From: Bacteroidia bacterium
Lineage (GTDB): Bacteria > Bacteroidota > Bacteroidia > B-17B0 > Aurantibacillaceae
Length of the DNA stretch: 49,820 nt
Assembly (NCBI GenBank): GCA_016787705.1
Contig: JAEUTP010000025.1
Location: forward strand, 1 to 49,820
Direction: 5' to 3'
Part shown: positions 7,999 through 14,582 of the stretch, in pieces
Position numbering within the stretch: the first letter of the stretch is position 1
How the letters are laid out: every line of letters begins with the position of its first letter
Made by a program: the position numbers and the translations under genes
Notes under the pieces: model-generated
Databases searched by the model: none
Told to the model about the DNA's origin: nothing
Seen by the model: only the letters and a program-made list of their open reading frames with translations

Positions 7999-8438
7999 AT
8001 TTAAGAAACATAAAATACATCGTGGTGCATTGCACAGCAACGCCCACCACAACCACTCTCGAATCCATCAAACGCTACTGGAAAGAACAGCGAGGATGGG
8101 GCGATACTCCCGGCTATCATTATTTTATTAAGCGTGACGGAACAATTGTTCAGTTGCTTGATGAAAAGAAAAACAGCTATGGAGTTTACAAACATAATTC
8201 TGAATGCATCAGCATTGCTTACGTTGGCGGTATTGATAAAGACGGAAAGCCTGTGGACAACCGCAGCGATGCACAAAAGCATGCGATGTTTGACATCATC
8301 GTTCGCTTAACGGAAAAATATCCTAATGCAGAAGTGCTTGGACACAGAGATTTTCCGGGAGTAAAAAAAGCCTGCCCCTGCTTTGATGTAAAAGAGTGGC
8401 TGAAAAATTACGAACCTGATTTTAATTCCGCAGCATAA
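7995..8438 (+). CDS. N-acetylmuramoyl-L-alanine amidase (T7 lysozyme-like endolysin)
   Basis: The 147-residue product matches Amidase_2 in length and motifs. VVHCTAT supplies zinc ligand His12, GHRDFPG supplies His117, and ACPCFD supplies the cysteine ligand (Cys127 or Cys129). The WGDTPGYHYFI block is typical of T7-type endolysins. It cleaves the lactyl-amide bond between MurNAc and L-alanine. It has no signal peptide, so export would depend on a holin. The gene lies between a peptidoglycan-binding protein and a YkuD-like protein in the lysis cassette. Confidence 0.9.
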   Translation: MNLRNIKYIVVHCTATPTTTTLESIKRYWKEQRGWGDTPGYHYFIKRDGTIVQLLDEKKNSYGVYKHNSECISIAYVGGIDKDGKPVDNRSDAQKHAMFDIIVRLTEKYPNAEVLGHRDFPGVKKACPCFDVKEWLKNYEPDFNSAA

Positions 8439-9178
8439 TGGTTTTACAGAAGTTAAGAGCAATACTAAAGCACAATGGTTTTAAACTCTATACCCGCCCG
8501 TATGAGTTGAACATTGTCGGCTTGCGATCTGCCAGTACAATTCCGAATCGCTTTGATGACGAGATTCATGTGTTCTATAAGGTTAGCCCAATCAAATGGA
8601 ACTATCACGTTTACAAAGCCACCACCGATCCGGGAACATTTTGGTTACGCAATCCGATGCAGCCACAGGGAACAGCCATCCTCGCCCAAGGACAATATGA
8701 GCATGCTTATGAAATGGGATTGCATCGTGGACAGTACACAGCTTTAGTACAACGAAAATCTGTAACAGTTATCCGGGATTATGACCGTGATGCCATGCTT
8801 GATTTTTATAACGGTAAAAAAACAAAGGGCTTGTATGGAATTAATGTCCACAGAGCCAATAAAACAGGAACTACTAAAACCGTAGATAAAAATTCAGCAG
8901 GATGTCAGGTATTTGAAAATGCAACAGCCTTTCAGCAATTCATGCTTCTGTGTGAACGCCATCGCCGGATGTACGGCAATAAATTCACTTACACTTTGAT
9001 TGATTTCAGAGCAGTAAAAAGAGAAACCTACAGGCGCATCGCAGTTGGAGCAGGAATAGTTGGTCTGCTTGCATTAGGGTACATCGCTTTCACCGGAGGC
9101 GATAAACTCAAAAACATCGCTGAACAAATCAGCGAAACATTTAATCACTTATTTAAAAAACAAGAACAGCAACCATGA
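8438..9178 (+). CDS. YkuD-like (L,D-transpeptidase fold) phage protein with C-terminal membrane anchor
   Basis: The 246-residue product contains GINVHRANKTG and KNSAGCQVFEN, giving a His138...Ser153-x-x-Cys156 arrangement typical of the YkuD catalytic fold, in a version seen in phage lysis regions. A transmembrane segment near residues 203-222 (RRIAVGAGIVGLLALGYIAF) is followed by a short charged tail. It may cut or remodel peptide crosslinks of peptidoglycan. It overlaps the neighbours at both ends (TAATG and ATGA). The enzyme class is moderately sure; the exact reaction is unknown. Confidence 0.65.
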   Translation: MVLQKLRAILKHNGFKLYTRPYELNIVGLRSASTIPNRFDDEIHVFYKVSPIKWNYHVYKATTDPGTFWLRNPMQPQGTAILAQGQYEHAYEMGLHRGQYTALVQRKSVTVIRDYDRDAMLDFYNGKKTKGLYGINVHRANKTGTTKTVDKNSAGCQVFENATAFQQFMLLCERHRRMYGNKFTYTLIDFRAVKRETYRRIAVGAGIVGLLALGYIAFTGGDKLKNIAEQISETFNHLFKKQEQQP

Positions 9179-9402
9179 AAGTAAAAGACATCTTACACCA
9201 GTTACTAAAAGACAAAGACGGAAATTTCTCTTTAAGAGAAGCCGTTACACTGACCTACGTGCTTATGTCAATCATTAGCTGGGTGTCACAGCAGTTCTTT
9301 GGTATGGAGGTTCCTGAATACATGTTCTATGCATTCATCAGTATGATTGGTGCAGGTACCTTCGGTTACTCTCTTGAGAAAAAGTCAAAAAATATTAATT
9401 AA
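9175..9402 (+). CDS. Holin-like small membrane protein
   Basis: The 75-residue product has a charged N-terminus and two transmembrane segments (about residues 28-45 and 50-68, VLMSIISWVSQQF and MFYAFISMIGAGTFGYS), and ends in lysine-rich sequence. Size, topology and position right after the two wall-active enzymes fit a holin. It starts in the stop of the preceding gene. Confidence 0.55.
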   Translation: MKVKDILHQLLKDKDGNFSLREAVTLTYVLMSIISWVSQQFFGMEVPEYMFYAFISMIGAGTFGYSLEKKSKNIN

Positions 9403-9427
9403 TAACCATTATTAAAAACGAAAGATT
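9397..9427 (+). promoter_or_regulatory. Repeated leader before the spanin-like gene
   Basis: AATTAATAACCAT (9397-9409) and AAAAACGAAA (9414-9423) repeat the two blocks found at 3145-3167 before the candidate capsid gene, with 4 extra bases between them. The second block ends 4 bases before the ATG at 9428. It is likely a translation-initiation or transcript-start element of this phage. Confidence 0.5.
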
Positions 9428-10072
9428 ATGAAACGAGTTCCATTAGTTATTTTATTTACAGCACTGATCACAGGTTTGTTCCTGTCGCTGAGTACCTGCA
9501 ATACCGGAGAGAAAGTGAAGCCGGATAAAACAGAAATCATTAAAGCTTCAGAAAAAGCGGAGCGCATTGATACCGGTTACAAAGCTGCTTTTGAATCCTT
9601 ACAAATACACAGTGACAGTTTGCAAAAGGAACTATCCTTCACTCAAAGCAAACTGAAAGCAATCAAGTTCAAGTTGAATCAGTCGCAAATTGCGCTTGTT
9701 GCATTAGCCGAAAAGAAAAGCGATTCCTTGAGTTTTGAGCAATTGCTGAATGATTGTGATTCCTTAAAACAACAAACGCTTGCTTACGTAGAATTGGTTG
9801 ACAGTACACAAAGCATCTACGAAACCAACATAGTGCAGCTTCAGGAAATGGTCGCAACGAGAGATTCGCAGATTGTTGTTTGTGCGGCCTCCTATTCACA
9901 GATGAAAGGTTTGTTGGATGACAATTTAGAAAGGGAACGCAAGCTCACCGAAGATCTGAATACTGCCTACAAATCTCAGCGCAGGAAAGTGCTGCAAAAT
10001 AAACTGCTTGCCGGAGGCATGCTCATACTATCAGGAATCGCTACAACACTTTACATCAACGCCAATAAATAA
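9428..10072 (+). CDS. Candidate unimolecular spanin (lipoprotein with C-terminal membrane segment)
   Basis: The 214-residue product starts with a lipoprotein signal whose lipobox LSTC ends at Cys24. The middle (about 40-190) is a long coiled coil rich in Leu, Gln and Ser, and residues about 193-211 form a transmembrane segment (LLAGGMLILSGIATTLYI). An N-terminal lipid anchor in the outer membrane plus a C-terminal inner-membrane segment joined by a periplasmic coiled coil is the layout of T1-type u-spanins, which fuse the two membranes at lysis. Its position between two holin-like genes supports this. It could instead be an envelope-spanning structural part. Confidence 0.6.
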   Translation: MKRVPLVILFTALITGLFLSLSTCNTGEKVKPDKTEIIKASEKAERIDTGYKAAFESLQIHSDSLQKELSFTQSKLKAIKFKLNQSQIALVALAEKKSDSLSFEQLLNDCDSLKQQTLAYVELVDSTQSIYETNIVQLQEMVATRDSQIVVCAASYSQMKGLLDDNLERERKLTEDLNTAYKSQRRKVLQNKLLAGGMLILSGIATTLYINANK

Positions 10073-10263
10073 TGAGAGAAAAAACAATCGTATCATCCGT
10101 TACACTCGCTGCTTCACTCATCAGCTACTTCTACGCCAAAGAAACGCAAAAGGACACCATTCCCTTTGTAATGATTGGCGGGTTCATGGGGGCTGTAATC
10201 GGTGAAGTGATTGTAGGAGCAATTAACAACAGTAAAAACAATCAAGACAAAAAGGAGGACTAA
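10072..10263 (+). CDS. Small two-span membrane protein, holin-like
   Basis: The 63-residue product has two hydrophobic segments (IVSSVTLAASLISYFYA and IPFVMIGGFMGAVIGEVIVG) and a charged tail ending KNNQDKKED. It overlaps the spanin-like gene by one base and is followed at once by the next gene. It may be a second holin, an antiholin or a virion membrane protein. Confidence 0.5.
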   Translation: MREKTIVSSVTLAASLISYFYAKETQKDTIPFVMIGGFMGAVIGEVIVGAINNSKNNQDKKED

Positions 10264-10824
10264 ATGGCAACAGAAATCATCAACAATGGCGCAAGCCTTA
10301 AAATCGTCACAGACGGTTCACCACGTTTCATTTTGAAACATCAAATCAAAGAAGTGGAAGTGGTAAGAGATACCATAATCAAAATCGACATCGGTCAGGG
10401 AGCATTGTACAATGTGTTCGTAGATCAAACAGAAGTAACTGTTCCTGCTTCAACAGATGTAAATGATTTGAGAGATAAAATCATGGAGATGCTGCAAAGT
10501 CCCGCAGCAGTTGGTTTGGCTACAGAAGCAAAACAGACTGAAGGCAATGCGGAGATCGTGAATTTGAAAAACTCGGTAGCGCAATTATCTGAAAAAGTAA
10601 CAAGCATGAACGATAAAATCTTCTACGAGCCAAAACTTGTAGATGAGACAAACCCAAGTGTAGTTTACAAAGGATTTGCAAGTCCGGGAGCAGCAACTGA
10701 CCAAGCTGTATGGGCAATCTTAAAGGTGACTAACAACAAAGGAGTTCTTTCTTATCACTGGGCAAGCGGTAACAAAAACTTCGATAAGATTTGGAATAAC
10801 CGAAAAGCACTTGCGTACAGCTAA
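10264..10824 (+). CDS. Phage spike or receptor-binding-like protein
   Basis: The 186-residue product has a beta-rich N-terminal domain (about 1-80), a short coiled coil (about 98-118), and a C-terminal domain. The last 55 residues, with VYKGFASPGAATDQAVWAI and later HWASGN...FDKIWNNRKALAYS, match a C-terminal pattern I associate with phage structural or fibre proteins ('G-x-A-x-P-G-x-x-T...W-x-I ... WADGN-x-x-F-D-x-W-x-x-R-x-x-L-x-Y'). A terminator follows immediately. It is likely a trimeric spike, by inference. Confidence 0.6.
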   Translation: MATEIINNGASLKIVTDGSPRFILKHQIKEVEVVRDTIIKIDIGQGALYNVFVDQTEVTVPASTDVNDLRDKIMEMLQSPAAVGLATEAKQTEGNAEIVNLKNSVAQLSEKVTSMNDKIFYEPKLVDETNPSVVYKGFASPGAATDQAVWAILKVTNNKGVLSYHWASGNKNFDKIWNNRKALAYS

Positions 10825-10835
10825 AAACTAAAACT

Positions 10836-10865
10836 AAAGCCGGACAATTAAAGTCCGGCTTTTAC
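10836..10865 (+). terminator. Rho-independent terminator
   Basis: A perfect 10-bp stem AAAGCCGGAC/GTCCGGCTTT (10836-10845 with 10853-10862) with a 7-base loop and a short T-run closes the structural and lysis genes before the methylase. Confidence 0.85.
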
Positions 10866-10875
10866 TTCTTAAAAA

Positions 10876-11742
10876 ATGAAAACACCAATTACATATTACG
10901 GAGGAAAACAAACCATGTTAAAACACCTTTTGCAATTAATACCGGCTCATCGAATTTATTGTGAACCATTCTTTGGTGGCGGAGCATTATTTTTTGCGAA
11001 GCCAAAATCAGAAGTGGAAGTTATCAATGATAAAAACGGAGAAGTGATCAATTTCTTTAAGGTGATAAAGTCCAAGTTTCCTGAACTGCAAAAAGAAATT
11101 CAATCCACTTTGCACAGTCGTGAGTTATACAAAAATGCTATGGTAGTGTATGAGCATCCTGAATTATTTCCGGATGTAAAACGTGCATGGGCATTATGGA
11201 CACTTACCAATCAAGGTTTTGCAGGTATGATTGGCTCTTGGGGATTTGGTAAAACAAACTCCAAAGAGAAATCTCTTGCAAATAAAAGAGAAGACTTTAC
11301 GCATTTATATGCCCAGCGATTAAAGACCGTTCAAATTGAGAACAATGATGCCCTTAAGGTAATTGACCGATGCAATGCCAAGGACGCTTTTATTTATGCT
11401 GATCCACCATACATCGGTTCGGATATGGGACATTACAAAGGATATTCAGAGGCAGATTATAAACAGTTGCTCGACAAGTTGAGCAAGGTAAAGGGAAAGT
11501 TTCTGCTGAGTTCTTACCCTTCCTCTATTCTATGTCGGTATATCAAAAAGTTTAAATGGCGAACGAAAAAAGTGGAGAAATCAGTAGCGGTCACAAAACA
11601 TACTGACAAAAAGAAAACGGAGATGTTGGTGTTTAATTATGATCCTGAGAAGATTAAACCAATGAATGTAGATCCAAAACTCAAACGCATCTCAGTAAAA
11701 GAAATTGAAACCAAACTCAAACGCTTAAAATTTGCAGCATAA
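10876..11742 (+). CDS. D12-class DNA adenine methyltransferase (Dam-like)
   Basis: The 288-residue product has the layout of D12 N6-adenine methylases: an N-terminal YYGGKQTMLKHLL and PFFGGGALFF (S-adenosylmethionine binding), a helical target-recognition part in the middle, and the catalytic DPPY motif (YADPPYIGSDM, about residues 174-184). It transfers a methyl group to adenine in DNA. A C-terminal basic extension follows residue 255. No restriction endonuclease is visible beside it, so protection of element DNA or regulation is more likely than a restriction-modification pair. Its TAATG junction couples it to the next gene. Confidence 0.88.
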   Translation: MKTPITYYGGKQTMLKHLLQLIPAHRIYCEPFFGGGALFFAKPKSEVEVINDKNGEVINFFKVIKSKFPELQKEIQSTLHSRELYKNAMVVYEHPELFPDVKRAWALWTLTNQGFAGMIGSWGFGKTNSKEKSLANKREDFTHLYAQRLKTVQIENNDALKVIDRCNAKDAFIYADPPYIGSDMGHYKGYSEADYKQLLDKLSKVKGKFLLSSYPSSILCRYIKKFKWRTKKVEKSVAVTKHTDKKKTEMLVFNYDPEKIKPMNVDPKLKRISVKEIETKLKRLKFAA

Positions 11743-13631
11743 TGAAGGGAAAGAAAATAACAACTGACAATTATTTTGAAACCATTGAGGAAATTGGTTT
11801 TGAAAATTTACCGCAAGCCTTAAAGGAATCGCACATGGCGATAATTGCTAAAACCAATGAGGGGGAAGACTGGAGTGGCGGTGCTGACTTTAATCGCATG
11901 GTTAATCTTGCATTTAAAAAACTGGAAGAGTTTGTTGGGTCAGGAAATAAAGGTTTGTCTGGCACAGAACATCCTGAGTTAAAAAGAGCAAAGGAAGATG
12001 CAAAGAATTATTACAAACTAAGTACCGACCAGTTAAAGATGATATACCGTCTTGAACTGGATGCAGAACTGGATGATGGCGAAAGCGAATGGATCACCAT
12101 TAGAAAAAGAGCCATTGAAAAGGAGATGAAAAAGAGAGGTGTTAAGTTGGATGGAGCTGAATCCGGTATACCCAAAAAGAAAAATCCTTATAGTGAAATT
12201 TCTACAGAAGTAAAATTCATCAACCGATTCTTAGATTTTAATGATAAAATCTTGTACAAAAAAACATTTGAGATTTTCATTGATGAATTGCAAAAAGCGA
12301 TTGAGGAAAAGAAGATCACTAAAAAATCTCCGGTAGCTAAGGACATCATGGCAATTCAACAAGCTGTATTGAAAGCCTTTAACAATATGGAGAACGCTAA
12401 ACACTTTGTTTTGAGTCCAGCAACAGTTAAGAGACTCAAAGTCATAATTGAAAAATATGAGAACGCATACGATGATATCGATGAGTCCTATATTAAAGTT
12501 AAAAAGAAAAAAATGGATTTGAGTGGCATCAATAACTCATCATCACAAGTGAACATAATGCCAAGCACTGATTTTACAAATCTTCAGTTTAATGCAATAG
12601 GCTTCAAAGACAAGTGGTTAAACTTTATTGGTGATCCTTCGCCCGGATTTACTGCAATGGTTTTTGGTATGCCTAAAATGGGGAAAAGTTATTTATGTGT
12701 TGACTTTGCAGGATATTTAGCAAGAAATCACGGGAAGGTACTTTATGTTGCAAAGGAGGAAAAACTGGATGCCACGCTTCAGAAGAAATTAAAGGATAAG
12801 GAAGTAGCACATGAAAATCTTTTTGTCGCTGATGCTTTGCCAAGAGATTTATCAGCCTATGATTTTATTTTCCTGGACTCAGTGAACAAGCTTGGTTTAT
12901 TGCCTAAAGATTTGGATAAACTAAAAGCTGATAATAAAGGAAAATCATTCATCTATGTATTTCAGGCCACTAAAGGTGGAAAGTTCAAAGGCAATAATGA
13001 ATTTCAACATGATGTGGATGTAGTGATTGAAGTGCCGGAGCAAGGGAAAGCAATTCAATTTGGAAGATTTAATCAAGGAGGAGAACTGGATATTTTTGGA
13101 GATAAAAGCATCGGAGAGGCAGAAGAGTTAAATGGAGTCAGAAAAAGCGGAAAGAACTTGGACGTTCCAAATAAAGTATCGAACGTAGACAACATGAAAA
13201 AGAAAGAAAACCAAGAGCAGGACTGGACAAATCATCCGGAATTGCATTCAATCGAAAGATCGCACCTGATCAGAATCAAAAACCTGTTTGAAGAAGGGAA
13301 CATGAAAGAAGCCATGCGCCAAGCAGCCTTTTTGGACACTTATCTCCGTGAAATGATCCCGCCAAAGGTTTGGGTTGAAATGGGAGGAGAATTAACGCCA
13401 ACGGGAATAGAGAAACTAAGGTTATCATCGAACTTTGCCAGTCGTCCTGATGACATTAATCCCAAGTACCTATTCACGCAAACGGCAACTGCCCTGCTTG
13501 TTGAGGCACTTAGGGGCGATTTTGACTTAAAAGCCCTTATAAGGGCAGAATTAGCCAACAGGGGGCAAGATGACAAGGGTAATTGGGTTGGCTTTGAGCA
13601 GGCAGCAAAAATTCATAAAATCAAAAAATAG
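11742..13631 (+). CDS. Multidomain protein with a RadA-like RecA-fold ATPase
   Basis: The 629-residue product has an N-terminal domain (DNYFETIEEIGFENLPQAL) of a kind seen in large proteins of Bacteroidota mobile elements. Helical regions follow. The P-loop ATPase near residues 305-445 has Walker A GMPKMGKSY, a Walker B-like DFIFLDS, and a RadA/Sms-like block (QATKGGKFKGNNEFQHDVD). The C-terminal part has a helical region and ends in a recurring mobile-element motif (DLKALIRAELANRGQ then GNWVGF). It probably acts on DNA in replication, recombination or packaging. It is not a typical terminase or FtsK/HerA packaging ATPase. Confidence 0.7.
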   Translation: MKGKKITTDNYFETIEEIGFENLPQALKESHMAIIAKTNEGEDWSGGADFNRMVNLAFKKLEEFVGSGNKGLSGTEHPELKRAKEDAKNYYKLSTDQLKMIYRLELDAELDDGESEWITIRKRAIEKEMKKRGVKLDGAESGIPKKKNPYSEISTEVKFINRFLDFNDKILYKKTFEIFIDELQKAIEEKKITKKSPVAKDIMAIQQAVLKAFNNMENAKHFVLSPATVKRLKVIIEKYENAYDDIDESYIKVKKKKMDLSGINNSSSQVNIMPSTDFTNLQFNAIGFKDKWLNFIGDPSPGFTAMVFGMPKMGKSYLCVDFAGYLARNHGKVLYVAKEEKLDATLQKKLKDKEVAHENLFVADALPRDLSAYDFIFLDSVNKLGLLPKDLDKLKADNKGKSFIYVFQATKGGKFKGNNEFQHDVDVVIEVPEQGKAIQFGRFNQGGELDIFGDKSIGEAEELNGVRKSGKNLDVPNKVSNVDNMKKKENQEQDWTNHPELHSIERSHLIRIKNLFEEGNMKEAMRQAAFLDTYLREMIPPKVWVEMGGELTPTGIEKLRLSSNFASRPDDINPKYLFTQTATALLVEALRGDFDLKALIRAELANRGQDDKGNWVGFEQAAKIHKIKK

Positions 13632-13656
13632 GGGCTTATTTCAGGTAAAAAATTAA

Positions 13657-13678
13657 GGGGCGATTTTCGCCCCTTTTT
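13657..13678 (+). terminator. Rho-independent terminator ending the element's gene train
   Basis: The stem GGGGCGA/TCGCCCC with a two-base loop is followed by TTTTT. It lies 26 bases after the stop of the ATPase gene and marks the end of the viral transcription unit. Confidence 0.85.
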
Positions 13679-13680
13679 AG

Positions 13681-13888
13681 TTGTTAAGATTTAGGAATTT
13701 CTATCTTTACCTCAAAACCCACAAGGGTGGTTTGGAAGAAATTTTATCAGTCGGTTAAAGGTTCTATTAGTCCGGTGAATTCCAGTATTTTATGGAAATC
13801 CTCGACTTCATAGTACGACCTTTCCCCCATTGGTACCACTGAAATAAAAATGAAATCCCCTGTTGATAAGTTCTCCAGGGGATTTTTA
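13681..13888 (+). ncRNA. Candidate small RNA of about 170 nt (promoter plus terminator, no ORF)
   Basis: TTG (13681-13683) and TATCTTTA (13702-13709) are 18 bases apart and match the Bacteroidota -33/-7 promoter type. About 140 bases later there is a strong terminator (13853-13888). No credible ORF lies between. The interval can form internal pairs such as TTCCA/TGGAA (13780-13784 with 13793-13797) inside AAAGGT/ACCTTT (13757-13762 with 13818-13823). No known RNA family was recognised. Confidence 0.3.
13853..13888. terminator. Strong, probably bidirectional terminator
   Basis: A perfect 10-bp stem AAATCCCCTG/CAGGGGATTT (13853-13862 with 13876-13885) with T-rich sequence on both outer sides separates the viral region from the decayed minus-strand gene. 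Confidence 0.75.
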
Positions 13889-13960
13889 TTTAAACGGGTA
13901 ACCAAATCCAAGATTTAAAGAAACGTGTAAACCTAATTGTTTAAAATATTTTATGTTAAG

Positions 13961-14386
13961 TTACCTGGCATTTTCAAATAATAGAAATTCTTTTACACTT
14001 GTCCATTTTATCGGATATCTATTATTATCTTGATTAATTAAAACCACACAGCCTTCCATAATATCCCTCATGTATTGCATACCCTGCCATGCCGGATAAA
14101 GTTCGGTTTTCTTTCTGTCAGCTAATTTTGCGATATTGATAATTATATCCAATAAAGAAATACCTCCGGGTATAAACAATTTATATTCATTTCCTTATAT
14201 CTCCATCACTAGATTTTTAAAGTCGTTAGCACTGAGCATATCTCCACCAATTTTTAAGTATCGCGGTGTATCATTATCCAAGGTGTTTTCTAACGATACA
14301 AACTACATTTGCGCCATTTATAATAAGTTTATACAATCTTACTACCCAAATTTTCTGCAGCGACCGCCACTACGATTTTTTGCCAT
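13961..14386 (-). pseudogene. Decayed gene with several in-frame stops
   Basis: Reading the minus strand from an ATG at 14386 gives MAKNRSGG..., and the same frame, broken by five or more stop codons, continues to the stop at 13961. Protein-like stretches in this one frame include FVSLENTLDNDTPRYLKIGG, SANDFKNLVMEI, KLFIPGGISLLDIIINIA and AWQGMQYMRDIMEGCVVLIN. A run of plausible peptide sequence in one frame with stops but no frameshift suggests recent inactivation. The 72-residue intact tail (13961-14176) might still be read on its own. I do not recognise the family. Confidence 0.45.
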
Positions 14387-14416
14387 ATTATTTTAATGTT
14401 TTTTAGATAAATATAA

Positions 14417-14454
14417 TGTTCAACAAATATATTTAATAATTAAACAAAATAATT
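14417..14454. promoter_or_regulatory. Candidate CarH operator in the regulator's own promoter
   Basis: On the minus strand this reads AATTATTTTGTTTAA, 15 bases, then GTTGAACA. On the plus strand it is TGTTCAAC at 14417-14424 and TTAAACAAAATAATT at 14440-14454. The same two words occur in direct orientation at 15470-15508 before crtI, with a 16-base gap. Here the 15-mer sits just ahead of the -7 box, which suits autorepression. Confidence 0.55.
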
Positions 14455-14463
14455 ATATCTTTA
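14432..14463 (+). promoter_or_regulatory. Promoter of the carH-like gene
   Basis: A -7 box TATCTTTA (14456-14463) lies 20 bases after a weak -33 TTTA (14432-14435). The start codon is about 120 bases downstream. It overlaps the candidate operator. Confidence 0.4.
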
Positions 14464-14582
14464 CGGCATTAAAAAGTCTAACGGCAGATAGTTGAAAGTA
14501 TGTTATTATAAATATGGCGCAAAGGCCTTTTTAAGAAAAGCAAATTTTTAATTTTACTCTTCCACAACTTAATTTATAATTA

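Larger units (their letters stand above)
1..13680 (+). mobile_element. Right part of a putative integrated virus (tailless, membrane-containing type suspected)
   Basis: All genes from the left edge to 13631 read in one direction, most overlap or abut, and the train ends in a terminator at 13657-13678. The content is viral: amidase, YkuD-like enzyme, holin-like proteins, spanin-like lipoprotein, a spike-like protein with a phage-type C-terminal motif, D12 methylase and a RadA-like ATPase. Many products carry one transmembrane segment, and several are small and beta-rich. No portal, terminase, tail-tube or tape-measure gene is visible. Base composition appears richer in G+C than the flanking carotenoid genes. 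The left end, any integrase and the attachment sites lie outside the window or were not recognised. That it is mobile and viral is inference, strong for 'viral' and moderate for 'tailless'. Confidence 0.7.

Noticed and set aside
10876..13631. Restriction-modification system
   Set aside because: Only a methylase is present; the neighbouring ATPase has no nuclease or restriction helicase motif.
1..13680. Tailed-phage prophage or contractile injection system
   Set aside because: No tail tube, sheath, baseplate, tape-measure, portal or terminase is visible; this remains possible only if such genes lie to the left.
14136..14396. Plus-strand frame of 86 codons
   Set aside because: It is antisense to the decayed gene, and its product has no family-like features.
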